A DNA stretch of 64,000 nucleotides, from assembly GCF_019097845.1 (NCBI RefSeq), contig NZ_JAHRGM010000024.1:1-64000 (forward strand), written 5' to 3'. How positions within the stretch are numbered: the first letter of the stretch is position 1; each line of letters opens with the position of its first letter. The stretch comes from Sphingobium sp. AS12. Lineage in GTDB: Bacteria > Pseudomonadota > Alphaproteobacteria > Sphingomonadales > Sphingomonadaceae. The position numbers and the translations under genes were made by a program. Positions 32,559 through 41,158 of this stretch are shown here, in pieces. The notes under the pieces are model-generated. The model made no database searches and was not told where the DNA came from. It saw only the letters and a program-made list of their open reading frames with translations.

Positions 32559-33926
32559 CTATCCCCTGCCCAGCATCTGGTCAACCAGCCCTGCAAGCGT
32601 GCGGAAACCATTGACCGCAATCCCCTTCACTCCGTCGGCGGCGGCCGCCGGGATGAAGGCGCGATTGAAGCCCAGCTTGGCCGATTCGCGCAGCCGCAGC
32701 GGCGCATGGGCGACGGGCCGGATTTCGCTCGACAGCGCGATTTCGCCGAAAAGTACGACATCGGCGGGCACCGGCTTTTCCGACAGGGCCGACACCAAAG
32801 CCGCCGCGACGGCCAGATCCGCCGCAGGGTCCGACAGGCGATAACCGCCCGCGACGTTCAGATAGACTTCGCAGGTCGAAAAGCTCAGGCCGCAACGCGA
32901 TTCCAGCACCGCCAGCACCATCGCCAGCCGCCCGCTGTCCCAGCCGACCACCGCCCGGCGCGGCGTCGCCCCGCTCGACAGGCGCACGACCAGCGCCTGT
33001 ATCTCGACCAGCACGGGCCGCGTCCCTTCCAGCGCGGGGAACACCGTCGCGCCAGTCACGCTTTCGTCGCGATGGGTCAGGAACAAAGCGGACGGGTTGG
33101 AGACTTCCTCCAGTCCCTCTGCCACCATCGCGAACACGCCAATCTCGTCGGTGCCGCCAAAGCGGTTCTTGATCGCGCGCAGGATGCGATATTGGTGGCT
33201 GCGTTCGCCCTCGAACGCCAGTACCGTGTCGACCATATGTTCCAGCACGCGCGGCCCGGCGATGCTGCCATCCTTGGTGACATGGCCGACCAGTACCAGC
33301 GCGGTGTTGCGCTGCTTGGCGAAGCGGATGAGTTCCTGGGACGAGGCGCGCACCTGACTGACCGTGCCGGGCGCACCCTCGATCAGGTCGCTATGCATCG
33401 TCTGGATCGAATCGATGATGAGCAGGGCGGGCGGCTCCCCCTCCCCCAGCGTGGTCAAAATATCCCGCACCGACGTGGCGCTCGCCAGCATCACCGGCGC
33501 ACTGCCCAATCCAAGCCGCTGTGCCCGCAACCGCACCTGATCGGTCGCTTCCTCACCGCTGATATAGACGACCGACAACCCGCGCGCCGCGACCCGTGCC
33601 GCTGCCTGCAACAGCAATGTCGATTTGCCGATACCCGGATCGCCGCCGATCAGCGTCGCCGATCCCGCCACGATCCCGCCGCCCAGCGCCCGGTCGAACT
33701 CGGCAATGCCGGTGCTGGTGCGCGGCGGCAGCTCGATCTTGCTGTCCAGCCCGATGAGCGTGATCGCCCGCCCGCCAGCGTGCAGATCATGCCGCGCGGA
33801 AAAGGCGGTTTCCGGCGCTTCCTCGACAATGCTGTTCCACTCGCCGCAATCCTCGCACTGCCCCTGCCACCGTGCCGCCACGGTGCCACATTGCTGACAG
33901 ACGAATTTACGCTTTGCCTTGGCCAT
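32559..33926 (-). CDS. radA: DNA repair protein RadA
   Basis: A 455-residue RecA-like ATPase that drives branch migration. A zinc finger (C10, C13, C24, C27 in FVCQQC...QCEDCGEW) is followed by Walker A GDPGIGKSTLLLQAA, the RadA-specific IKNRFGGTDEIG (KNRFG motif), and a C-terminal Lon-protease-like domain ending FIPAAAADGVKGIAV. The start at 33926 gives the zinc finger at the correct place. Downstream is cvpA; the divergent neighbour is an EEP hydrolase. Confidence 0.96.
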   Translation of the reverse strand: MAKAKRKFVCQQCGTVAARWQGQCEDCGEWNSIVEEAPETAFSARHDLHAGGRAITLIGLDSKIELPPRTSTGIAEFDRALGGGIVAGSATLIGGDPGIGKSTLLLQAAARVAARGLSVVYISGEEATDQVRLRAQRLGLGSAPVMLASATSVRDILTTLGEGEPPALLIIDSIQTMHSDLIEGAPGTVSQVRASSQELIRFAKQRNTALVLVGHVTKDGSIAGPRVLEHMVDTVLAFEGERSHQYRILRAIKNRFGGTDEIGVFAMVAEGLEEVSNPSALFLTHRDESVTGATVFPALEGTRPVLVEIQALVVRLSSGATPRRAVVGWDSGRLAMVLAVLESRCGLSFSTCEVYLNVAGGYRLSDPAADLAVAAALVSALSEKPVPADVVLFGEIALSSEIRPVAHAPLRLRESAKLGFNRAFIPAAAADGVKGIAVNGFRTLAGLVDQMLGRG

Positions 33927-34015
33927 GGCGAAGATATGCCGATCAAGCGCGAACATTGCAAGAACATCTGGCGACACACTGGAAACATCGCCACGGCTCA
34001 GGCATTGAGGCGGCG

Positions 34016-34711
34016 ATGAGAACAATCCGCGTTGCCAGCTACAATATCCGCAAGGCCATCGGCACCGACCGGCGGCGGATGCCCGAACGGGTGCTGGAGG
34101 TGCTGGCGGAGGTGGATGCTGACATCATCGCCCTGCAGGAGGCCGACCGGCGCTTTGGCGTGCGATCCGCCGCCATCCCGCCCGCGCTGATGGAGCGACT
34201 GAGCGACTACAAGCCGGTGCCGCTCAATGTGCAGATCGATTCGATGGGCTGGCACGGCAATGCGCTGCTGGTGCGCAAGGCCGCGCAGATCGACATGAGC
34301 GATGTGCTGCACCTCCCCTATCTGGAACCGCGCGGCGCGACCATGGCGGAAGTGACGCTGGGTGGCCTGTCGCTGCGCGTGTTCGGGATGCATCTGGACC
34401 TGTCGGGCCTTTGGCGGCGGCGGCAGGCGGCAGCGGTGATCCACGCAGCGGCGCAGGGCGCGGCGATGCCGACTGTGCTGATGGGCGACCTAAACGAATG
34501 GAGCGCCAATCGCGGTTGCCTGGCGGACTTTGCCCATCATTATAGTTTCGCGCCATGCGGCCGCAGTTTCCATGCGCGCCGTCCGGTGGCCCGGCTCGAC
34601 CGGATCATGCATTGCGCCCGCCTGACGCTGACCGACTGCGGCGTCCATGACAGCGCATCGTCGCGCAAGGCGTCTGATCATCTTCCGATCTGGGCCGATT
34701 TCCGCGCCTGA
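34016..34711 (+). CDS. Endonuclease/exonuclease/phosphatase family protein
   Basis: A 231-residue EEP-fold hydrolase. Motifs: ASYNIRKAIGTDRRR (N10 region), IIALQEADRRFG with catalytic Glu, FGMHLDLSG, LMGDLNEWSA with D-x-N, and the final SDHLPIWADF with the catalytic Asp-His. It is cytoplasmic, with no signal peptide. Members hydrolyse phosphodiesters of nucleic acid or phospholipids, and the specific substrate is unknown. The ATG at 34016 overlaps the upstream untranslated region of radA. Confidence 0.88.
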   Translation: MRTIRVASYNIRKAIGTDRRRMPERVLEVLAEVDADIIALQEADRRFGVRSAAIPPALMERLSDYKPVPLNVQIDSMGWHGNALLVRKAAQIDMSDVLHLPYLEPRGATMAEVTLGGLSLRVFGMHLDLSGLWRRRQAAAVIHAAAQGAAMPTVLMGDLNEWSANRGCLADFAHHYSFAPCGRSFHARRPVARLDRIMHCARLTLTDCGVHDSASSRKASDHLPIWADFRA

Positions 34712-34753
34712 CAGCCCCTCGACAAGCCGCCCTCGCTCTGCGACGTTCAGGCC

Positions 34754-37087
34754 ATGAAGGAGAGGGAACTCAGGCTCGGTCTGGTCTGCTATGGCGGCAT
34801 CAGCCTGGCGATCTACATGCATGGCATCACCAAGGAGGTGTGGCGATTGGCGCGCGCCAGTCGCGCCTTCCATGATGGCGTACCGCCGACCACGGGCAGC
34901 GAAGCCATTTATCACAAGCTGCTGGCGGATATGGAGGCGGCGAGCGGGGTGCGGCTGCGCGTGTTGCCGGACATTATCGCCGGGGCCAGCGCGGGCGGGA
35001 TCAACGGCATCTTTCTGGCGCAGGCAATCGAGACCGGCCAGTCGCTCGAACCGCTGACCGACCTGTGGCTCGACAATGCCGATGTCGATAGCCTGCTCGA
35101 CCCCGACGCCCGCCCCGCCCGCGCGCTCACCAAATTCTGGGCAACGCCGCTCGTCTGGATGGCAGCGCGGCGACCGGGTGACGCGGTGGAGCGCACCGTA
35201 GCACCGGACACGCGCGAGGAAGTGCGGATGAAACTCTCCCGCTTCATCCGCTCCCGTTGGTTCGAGCCACCCTTTGGCGGAGAGATTTTCACCACCCTCA
35301 TCCTCGACGCGTTCGACGCCATGGCCGCCAGCGAGCGCGGCCCGGTGCTGCTGCCCGACGGCCATCCGCTCGACCTGTTCGTCACCGTCACCGATTTTGA
35401 AGGCCATCCGCAAAGCCTGACCCTCAACAGCCCGCCCCAGGTGATCGAGACCGAGCATCGCCTGTCGATCGGCTTCCGGGCGCGGGGCCGGGGGACGCGC
35501 GATTTTGCCGATACCGCCGAACTGGTGTTCGCCGCGCGCGCCACCGCCAGCTTCCCCGGCGCCTTCCCGCCCTTCACCGTGCGCGAACTGGACCGGGTGT
35601 TGAAGCGCCGCCATCGCAACTGGCCGACACGCGACGCGTTTCTGGCCCGCGCCCTGCCCCGTCACTGGGCACGTGGCACGGCAGAGGACGCGGTGCTGAT
35701 CGACGGATCGGTGCTGGCCAATGCGCCTTTCGCACAGGCGATCGGTGCGCTGCGCAACCGGCCGTCCCGGCGGGAGGTTGACCGGCGCTTCGTCTATATC
35801 GATCCCAAGCCCGGCCATCGCACCATCCAGCTCAACCGCCATGGTGATCAGGTCGCGGTGCCGACCGGCGAGGATGCGCCGCTGCCCGGCTTCTTTCGCA
35901 CCATCTTCGGCGCTTTGAGCGATATTCCGCGCGAACAGCCGATCCGCGACAATCTGGAGGCGATCGACCGCCATTCCGCACGTATCCGCCGGATGCGTCG
36001 CATATTGAACGCGCTGCGTCCCGGTATCGAGGCGGAGGTGGAAGGGGCCATCGGCGGGATGCTGTTCCTCGACCGCCCGACCCCTGCCCGCCTGTCGGCC
36101 TGGCGCGCCAAGGCGCAGCAGCGCGCGGCCAGTTCCGCCGGCTTCGCCTTCCCCGCTTATGGTCATCTCAAACTGTCAGGCATCGTCGAATCGCTCGCCA
36201 CCCTCTTGTTCCGCCTGTCGGGGGAGGACAGCCGGATGCTGCGCGAAACCTATCGCGCCGCGATCTGGGCGCAGGTGCGCAAGGATGGTGCGGACCAGCT
36301 GAACGACAGCGGCGGGTCAGGCTCCGCCCCCGTCACCTTCTTCCGCACCCATGATCTGGCCTTCCGCATCCGTCGCCTGCGCTTTCTGGCCCGGCATCTG
36401 GCCGACACGCTGGAAAGCGACGGCGCGGCGGAGGATGAAGCCGTGCTGGCGATGCATGACGCCATCTACCGTGCGCTGGCCCTTTATGCCGCGTGCGAGG
36501 AAAGCGATTTTCATAGGGCGACCGTGCTGGCCGCCGCGCGCAACGTGCCGGGCGACGCCGCCGCCGCGCTGGAGGCGGTGGCGCAGGACCGTGACCTGCG
36601 GGCGCGAGATGATGGCGCGGACCTGATCCTCGCCGAAGCTTTTGCCGCCCTGCCCAAGGCAGGCCGCCGCTCCATGCTGCTCGCCTATCTCGGCTTCCCT
36701 TTCTACGACATCGCCACCCTACCGTTGCTTCAGGGTGACACTATGGATGAATATGATCCGGTGAAGGTTGACCGGATTTCGCCCGAAGATTGCGCTGCGA
36801 TCCGGCCCGGTGGCGCAGCGGCTACGCTCAAAGGCATAGAATTCAATAATTTCGGCGCTTTCTTTAGCAGGGTCTATCGGGAAAATGACTATTTGTGGGG
36901 TCGCCTGCACGGGGTCGAGCGGCTGCTGGACATCGTGATTTCGGCCATGCCCGCCGCAAGCCGCCTTTCCCCCGACGCGCTGCGGGACTATAGGCGGGCG
37001 GCTTTTCTGGCGATCCTGGACGAAGAAGAGTCGCGGCTGCCCCATGTCGCGGACCTGATCGCCAGCTTGCGGGAGGAAATCGGGTGA
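34754..37087 (+). CDS. Patatin-like phospholipase with large C-terminal region
   Basis: A 777-residue protein. The patatin domain has LVCYGGISLAIYMHG (oxyanion loop), the nucleophile S79 in IIAGASAGGINGIFLAQ (GxSxG) and D317 in LIDGSVLANAPF, the catalytic dyad. The remaining 450 residues include DUF3376-like helical text and are predicted to be cytoplasmic. Such proteins release fatty acids from phospholipids and are found beside antiphage or envelope genes in some bacteria; here no nucleotidyl cyclase neighbour (CBASS) is visible. It overlaps the following lipoprotein gene by four bases. Confidence 0.87.
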   Translation: MKERELRLGLVCYGGISLAIYMHGITKEVWRLARASRAFHDGVPPTTGSEAIYHKLLADMEAASGVRLRVLPDIIAGASAGGINGIFLAQAIETGQSLEPLTDLWLDNADVDSLLDPDARPARALTKFWATPLVWMAARRPGDAVERTVAPDTREEVRMKLSRFIRSRWFEPPFGGEIFTTLILDAFDAMAASERGPVLLPDGHPLDLFVTVTDFEGHPQSLTLNSPPQVIETEHRLSIGFRARGRGTRDFADTAELVFAARATASFPGAFPPFTVRELDRVLKRRHRNWPTRDAFLARALPRHWARGTAEDAVLIDGSVLANAPFAQAIGALRNRPSRREVDRRFVYIDPKPGHRTIQLNRHGDQVAVPTGEDAPLPGFFRTIFGALSDIPREQPIRDNLEAIDRHSARIRRMRRILNALRPGIEAEVEGAIGGMLFLDRPTPARLSAWRAKAQQRAASSAGFAFPAYGHLKLSGIVESLATLLFRLSGEDSRMLRETYRAAIWAQVRKDGADQLNDSGGSGSAPVTFFRTHDLAFRIRRLRFLARHLADTLESDGAAEDEAVLAMHDAIYRALALYAACEESDFHRATVLAAARNVPGDAAAALEAVAQDRDLRARDDGADLILAEAFAALPKAGRRSMLLAYLGFPFYDIATLPLLQGDTMDEYDPVKVDRISPEDCAAIRPGGAAATLKGIEFNNFGAFFSRVYRENDYLWGRLHGVERLLDIVISAMPAASRLSPDALRDYRRAAFLAILDEEESRLPHVADLIASLREEIG

Positions 37088-37587
37088 GCAGGCGGTCAAG
37101 GCTGGTTCCGATGTGCATGATGCTGGCGCTGGTCGCGGGCTGCGGGGACTCGTCGCCGCAGGTTGCCCAGACCGACCCCAGCCCTGCCAAGCCCGCAGCC
37201 ATTGTGGCTACCCCCGCCCCCGTCCAGCCGCAGCCCGAACCAGTAGCCATGCCAACGCCCAAAGCCGGTCCCGTGGTCACCGTCCGCGCCCAGCCCGCGC
37301 CCTGGCATTCGCTCGACCTGCCCCCGTCCGACGTCGCTGCCAGCGCCGACCCTTTCCCGCGCGAAGTGACCCGGTTCATGGTCGCGCGCGACAGTTGCGA
37401 CCATTTCCGGGGCGAGGAACCCTATGACGCGGAACGCCGCGCCTATATCGAGGAAAATGTCGCGGAACTGTGCCACGGGTCCGACGCGACCCTGGCCATG
37501 CTCCGCCGCCGCTACGCCACCGACCCCGCCGTTACCGCCGCGCTGCACAGCTATGAGGACCGGATCGAGGGGCGGGAGGAGGAGTAG
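37084..37587 (+). CDS. Putative lipoprotein coupled to patatin gene
   Basis: A 167-residue protein starting at a GTG that overlaps the patatin stop (GTGA). The signal peptide MSRRSRLVPMCMMLALVAGC ends in a lipobox with C20. A Pro/Ala-rich linker (about 25-60) follows, then a small domain with two cysteines (VARDSCDHFRGEEPYDAERR, AELCHGSDATLAMLRRRY) that may form a disulfide. This C-terminal motif occurs in other sphingomonad hypothetical proteins. Function is unknown; translational coupling suggests a link to the lipase. Confidence 0.75.
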   Translation: MSRRSRLVPMCMMLALVAGCGDSSPQVAQTDPSPAKPAAIVATPAPVQPQPEPVAMPTPKAGPVVTVRAQPAPWHSLDLPPSDVAASADPFPREVTRFMVARDSCDHFRGEEPYDAERRAYIEENVAELCHGSDATLAMLRRRYATDPAVTAALHSYEDRIEGREEE

Positions 37588-37600
37588 GGACTCCCCTCAC

Positions 37601-37697
37601 CCGTTCGCCCTGAGCGAAGTCGAAGGGCAAGCCTGAACGCAGTGAAGGCACTTCGCTTCGCTCAGCGGAAGGCTTCGACTTCGCTCAGCCCGAACGG
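37601..37697. repeat. Palindromic repeat R6 between convergent genes
   Basis: The variant form with CCGTTCGCCCTGAGCGAAGT and its facing arm CTTCGCTCAGCCCGAACGG flanks a diverged centre. It lies between the lipoprotein and pterin-dehydratase genes and may terminate both. Confidence 0.82.
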
Positions 37698-37705
37698 TGC
37701 AGCTA

Positions 37706-37993
37706 TTACAACAACCCTTCCACCTGATGCGCCAGATCAATGTCCCGTTGCGACAGCCCGCCCGCGTCATGCGTAGTCAGGACCACGTCCACCCGGTTAT
37801 AGACGTTGCTCCACTCAGGATGGTGGTCCGCTTTCTCCGCCACTATCGCCACCCGCGTCATGAAGCCGAACGCCGCGACGAAATCGGGGAAGGTGAAGCG
37901 GCGCGATATACCGTCGGGGTCGGCCACGACCGTCCATTCGGGCAGGTTGGCCAGCGCCAGCGCGCGCGCCTCATCGCTCAGCTTCTCGATCAT
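37706..37993 (-). CDS. phhB: 4a-hydroxytetrahydrobiopterin dehydratase
   Basis: A 95-residue enzyme of the PCD/DCoH family. The signature is [20 protein letters not shown], with the three catalytic histidines/pterin ligands (HH and later TTHDAGG). It recycles the pterin cofactor of aromatic amino acid hydroxylases, or has a role in folate or moco metabolism in bacteria without them. No hydroxylase gene is adjacent. It is divergent from the zincin gene. Confidence 0.94.
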   Translation of the reverse strand: MIEKLSDEARALALANLPEWTVVADPDGISRRFTFPDFVAAFGFMTRVAIVAEKADHHPEWSNVYNRVDVVLTTHDAGGLSQRDIDLAHQVEGLL

Positions 37994-38033
37994 GTCCCTA
38001 TCCTCTGAAAATAGTTTCGCCTATGTGGCAGCC

Positions 38034-38441
38034 ATGTCGCATAACGGTCAACCGCCCCGCTTCGCTCCCACCGCGCAGGATATTGAGGCGCTGGCGCTCG
38101 AAGCACTCGCGCGCCTGCCCGCACCATTTACCGACCATCTGCACAATGTCGTCCTGTTCGTGGAGGAGTTTGCCGACGCGCAAGTCCTGAAAGAGATGGA
38201 GATTGACGACCCGTTCGGCCTGACCGGCCTTTATACCGGCCGTCCTGTCGGACAAGAGGCGCAGACCGGGGATGCGCCGCCCACCGTCCACCTGTTCCGC
38301 CGCCCGCTGCTTGACGAATGGGTCGAAACCGGGGTGCCGCTGGACGCGCTGATCACCCATGTCGTCGTCCATGAAATCGGCCATCATTTCGGCCTGTCCG
38401 ACCTCGACATGCATGTGCTGGAGGATATGGTCGCGCCATGA
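38034..38441 (+). CDS. DUF1025-type metallopeptidase (zincin)
   Basis: A 135-residue cytoplasmic protein with zinc site H113-E114-x2-H117-H118 (VVHEIGHHFGLSD), an extended HExxHxxGxxD metzincin-like motif. The middle has DPFGLTGLYTGRP, typical of PF06262 (metallopeptidase family of minimal zincins). The ATG at 38034 gives the common length. Substrate is unknown. It overlaps ccmA by four bases (ATGA), suggesting co-translation with the cytochrome c maturation genes; the functional link is not known. Confidence 0.88.
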   Translation: MSHNGQPPRFAPTAQDIEALALEALARLPAPFTDHLHNVVLFVEEFADAQVLKEMEIDDPFGLTGLYTGRPVGQEAQTGDAPPTVHLFRRPLLDEWVETGVPLDALITHVVVHEIGHHFGLSDLDMHVLEDMVAP

Positions 38442-39049
38442 GCGGGGCGGGGCTGCATCTGTCCGATGTCGCCTGCCTGCGCGGCGGCCGGATGCTGTTC
38501 CGGGGCGTCAGCCTGTCGCTCAATGCAGGCGCCAGCGCATTGCTGACCGGACCCAATGGCGTCGGCAAGTCCAGCCTGCTGCGGCTATGCGCCGGGCTGC
38601 TCCCCGCCTTTTCCGGCACGATCAAGCGTACGGGCGCGGTCGCGCTGGCCGATGAGCGGCTGGCGCTCGACAGCGAATTACCGCTCGCCCGCGCGCTCGA
38701 TTTCTGGGCGCGACTGGACGACAGCGCCGATGGCGCGGTCGCCGCAGCGCTCAACGCCATGACGCTTGCCCCGCTGGCCGATGTGCCGGTGCGGATGCTT
38801 TCGACCGGGCAGCGCAAGCGGGCGATGCTGGCGCGGGTCATCGCCAGCGGTGCGCCGATCTGGCTGCTGGACGAGCCGGGCAACGGCCTCGACACCGCCT
38901 CGCTTGATCTGCTGGGCGCAGCCGTCGCCGCGCATCTGGCAGCTGGCGGTATCGTCGTCACCGCCTCGCACCAGCCGCTCCCGCTCGGCGCACCGGTCAC
39001 CCTCTCGCTGACCGACCATCTGCCCGACCCGGCGGAGTGGGACGCATGA
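38438..39049 (+). CDS. ccmA: Heme exporter ATP-binding protein CcmA
   Basis: A 203-residue ABC ATPase. Walker A is LTGPNGVGKSSLLRLCAGLL, the signature region is LSTGQRKRAMLARV, and Walker B is IWLLDEPGNGLDTAS. Short length and the FSGTIKRTG segment fit CcmA, which with CcmB drives release of holo-CcmE in cytochrome c maturation. It overlaps ccmB by four bases. Confidence 0.92.
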   Translation: MSGAGLHLSDVACLRGGRMLFRGVSLSLNAGASALLTGPNGVGKSSLLRLCAGLLPAFSGTIKRTGAVALADERLALDSELPLARALDFWARLDDSADGAVAAALNAMTLAPLADVPVRMLSTGQRKRAMLARVIASGAPIWLLDEPGNGLDTASLDLLGAAVAAHLAAGGIVVTASHQPLPLGAPVTLSLTDHLPDPAEWDA

Positions 39050-39693
39050 GGATGCTCTGGCTCCTCGCCTCGCGCGATCTGGGTGCCGCCTGGCGGTCGT
39101 CGGGCCTATGGCTGCCGATCGCCTTCCTGCTGCTGGTCGCCAGCCTCTATCCCTTTGCGGTCGGGCCGGACCTGACCTTGCTACGCCGCACCGGTGGCGG
39201 GATGTTGTGGATCGCCGCGCTGCTCGCCAGCCTGTTGCCGGTCGACCGTCTGATCGCACCGGATCGCGACGCAGGCGTGCTGGACCAGATCGCGCTGCGC
39301 GGCATAAGCGATGAAATGGTCGTGCTGGCCCGGCTGATCGCTCATTGGCTGGGCTTTGGCCCGCCCTTGATGCTCGCCACCCTGCCTGCCGCGGCTTTGC
39401 TCAAGCTGGATGGCGGCACTATCTGGATGCTGGAGGCAGGGCTTCTGGTCGGCACCCCGGCGCTGGCCGCGCTCGGCCTGCTGGTCGCGACGCTAACGGC
39501 GGGCCTGCGGTCTAGCGGCGCACTGGCGGGGTTGCTGGCCCTGCCACTGGCAGTGCCGCTGCTGATCTTTGGCGCAGGCACGCTGGGCGATGGCAGCGGA
39601 GCAGCGCTCAAATACCTGGCCGCCGCCTCGCTCCTGCTGGTGGCGATCACGCCCTTTGCTGGCGGGGCTGCGATACGGGCGGGGCGGGAGTGA
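39046..39693 (+). CDS. ccmB: Heme exporter membrane protein CcmB
   Basis: A 215-residue protein with six membrane helices, starting MRMLWLLASRDLGAAWRSSG and including WIAALLASLLPVDRLIAPDR and DAGVLDQIALRGISDEMVVL, both typical of CcmB. It is the membrane partner of CcmA. ccmC, usually next, is absent here: the next gene is a DMT transporter after a repeat. Confidence 0.93.
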   Translation: MRMLWLLASRDLGAAWRSSGLWLPIAFLLLVASLYPFAVGPDLTLLRRTGGGMLWIAALLASLLPVDRLIAPDRDAGVLDQIALRGISDEMVVLARLIAHWLGFGPPLMLATLPAAALLKLDGGTIWMLEAGLLVGTPALAALGLLVATLTAGLRSSGALAGLLALPLAVPLLIFGAGTLGDGSGAALKYLAAASLLLVAITPFAGGAAIRAGRE

Positions 39694-39718
39694 GCTCCGG
39701 CGCACTGCAACCCAAGCT

Positions 39719-39801
39719 CCGTTCGCCCTGAGCCTGTCGAAGGGCTGTACTTCTTCTTCTCGCAAGGAAGGGCGGGGCTTCGACAGGCTCAGCCCGAACG
39801 G
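39719..39801. repeat. Palindromic repeat R7
   Basis: The arms with GTTCGCCCTGAGC and TGTCGAAGG (39719-39743) face CTTCGACAGGCTCAGCCCG (39778 onward, ending GAACGG at 39801). The GAGGAG ribosome site of the next gene starts 2 bases after the repeat. Confidence 0.85.
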
Positions 39802-39811
39802 GTGAGGAGAA

Positions 39812-40780
39812 ATGCCCTTAGCCGAAGCCCCTCCCAATCCCTTCCGCCACTCGACATCGCGCTGCGCCTGCGCCAAAGCCGCGGCCATGCTTGCTTTTGC
39901 TGCCTCCGCCCTGTTCGTCCTCATCTGGTCCACCGGCTTCATCGTCGCCCGCGCGGTGGTGCCGCATGGTGCGCCCGAACTGGTGCTGGCGATACGCCTG
40001 ACGCTGGTGGCGCTGCTGCTTTGCGGCGCGGCGCTGTTTGCGCGGCAAGGCTTTCCGCGCGGGCGCAGGCTCGTCCTGCATCTGGTCGCAGGGGCGATGC
40101 TGCATGGCGTTTATCTGACGGTCAGCTGGTGGGCGGTCAGTCGGGGAATGCCCGCCGGGGTCATGGCGCTGCTGGGATCGCTCCAGCCGCTGATGGTCGC
40201 GGTCGCCAGCGTCGTCCTGCTGGGCGACCGGCTGCCGCCCCGCACCTGGGCGGGGCTTGCCATCGCGATCATGGGCGTCACCTGCGTCCTGCTACCCGCC
40301 ATCGCCCGCAGCGGCACCGGCTCCATCACCGTGGGCCTGGCGATCGCAGGCATCATCGCGATCATCGCCATGACCGGCGGCACGCTGATCCAGCGCGGGG
40401 GACTGTCGGACGATCCGATTCTCGTGTCGGGCGGAGTCCAGAATATCGGCGGCGCACTGGTCGCGATCGCCGCGACGCTGATCGTGGGCGAATGGCGCTG
40501 GGACAATGATCCGTTGCTGTGGGCGGCGCTCGGCTGGTCCGTCCTTGGCCTGTCAGCGGCGGGGCTGAGCCTGCTGGTCTGGCTGGTGCGGCATCAGGGG
40601 CCAACCGCCATGTCGATGCTGCTGCTGCTCGTACCGCCGCTCGCCGCGATCGAGGCCTGGCTGCTCTTTGGCGAACGGCTTGGCCCGGTGCAACTGATCG
40701 GCTTTGCGCTGGCACTGGGCGGGGTATTGCTCGGTCGATCAGCCCCCGCGAAAGAAGCCGACCTGACCGAACCGGCCTAG
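39812..40780 (+). CDS. DMT-superfamily transporter (EamA domains)
   Basis: A 322-residue membrane protein with about ten helices in two EamA repeats (FAASALFVLIWSTGFIVARA and SVLGLSAAGLSLLVWLVRHQ regions). The ATG at 39812 has GAGGAG two bases earlier; if translation began at 39887 the product would have 297 residues and start directly with the first helix. It is a paralogue of the gene at 8511. Substrate is unknown. It overlaps the chorismate mutase gene at the 3' end by four bases, convergently. Confidence 0.86.
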   Translation: MPLAEAPPNPFRHSTSRCACAKAAAMLAFAASALFVLIWSTGFIVARAVVPHGAPELVLAIRLTLVALLLCGAALFARQGFPRGRRLVLHLVAGAMLHGVYLTVSWWAVSRGMPAGVMALLGSLQPLMVAVASVVLLGDRLPPRTWAGLAIAIMGVTCVLLPAIARSGTGSITVGLAIAGIIAIIAMTGGTLIQRGGLSDDPILVSGGVQNIGGALVAIAATLIVGEWRWDNDPLLWAALGWSVLGLSAAGLSLLVWLVRHQGPTAMSMLLLLVPPLAAIEAWLLFGERLGPVQLIGFALALGGVLLGRSAPAKEADLTEPA

Positions 40781-41061
40781 CCCTCCCGCAACCTTTCATG
40801 GTGGCGGATCACCTCATCGATGATGAAGCGCAGGAATTTTTCGGTGAAATCGGGGTCCAGATTGGCGTCGAGCGCCAGCTGGCGCAGCCGGGCGACCTGC
40901 CGCTCCTCCCGCCCCGGATCGGCGGGGGGCAGCGCATGGGTCGCCTTATATTCGCCCACCGCCTGCGTCACCTTGAACCGCTCGGCCAGCATGAACACCA
41001 GCGCCGCGTCGATATTGTCGATGCTCTCGCGATAGCGCTGCAATGTGTCGGTCACGTCCAT
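40777..41061 (-). CDS. Chorismate mutase (AroQ type)
   Basis: A 94-residue single-domain enzyme. Helix 1 has RYRESIDNIDAALVFMLAER with the conserved Arg, followed by KVTQAVGEYKA and PGREERQVARLRQLA. It turns chorismate into prephenate for phenylalanine and tyrosine synthesis. It is monofunctional, with no dehydratase domain. GGAGG lies directly before the ATG. The gene is divergent from the polyprenyl synthase. Confidence 0.9.
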   Translation of the reverse strand: MDVTDTLQRYRESIDNIDAALVFMLAERFKVTQAVGEYKATHALPPADPGREERQVARLRQLALDANLDPDFTEKFLRFIIDEVIRHHERLREG

Positions 41062-41158
41062 CCTCCGCTCAATCGGCGCGCTTTTTGCGCCATATGGCCT
41101 TTCAGGCAAGCTATTCCCGCTTGCCATCTGCATTTTGCCCCGCCAAGGGACGCAGGTC

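Noticed and set aside
34490..36166. Long minus-strand frame opposite the patatin gene
   Set aside because: Antisense to a gene with intact catalytic motifs; R/G/H-rich composition without domains.
34754..37087. Patatin considered as the effector of a CBASS defence system
   Set aside because: No nucleotidyl cyclase (CD-NTase) gene is adjacent; neighbours are an EEP hydrolase and a lipoprotein.
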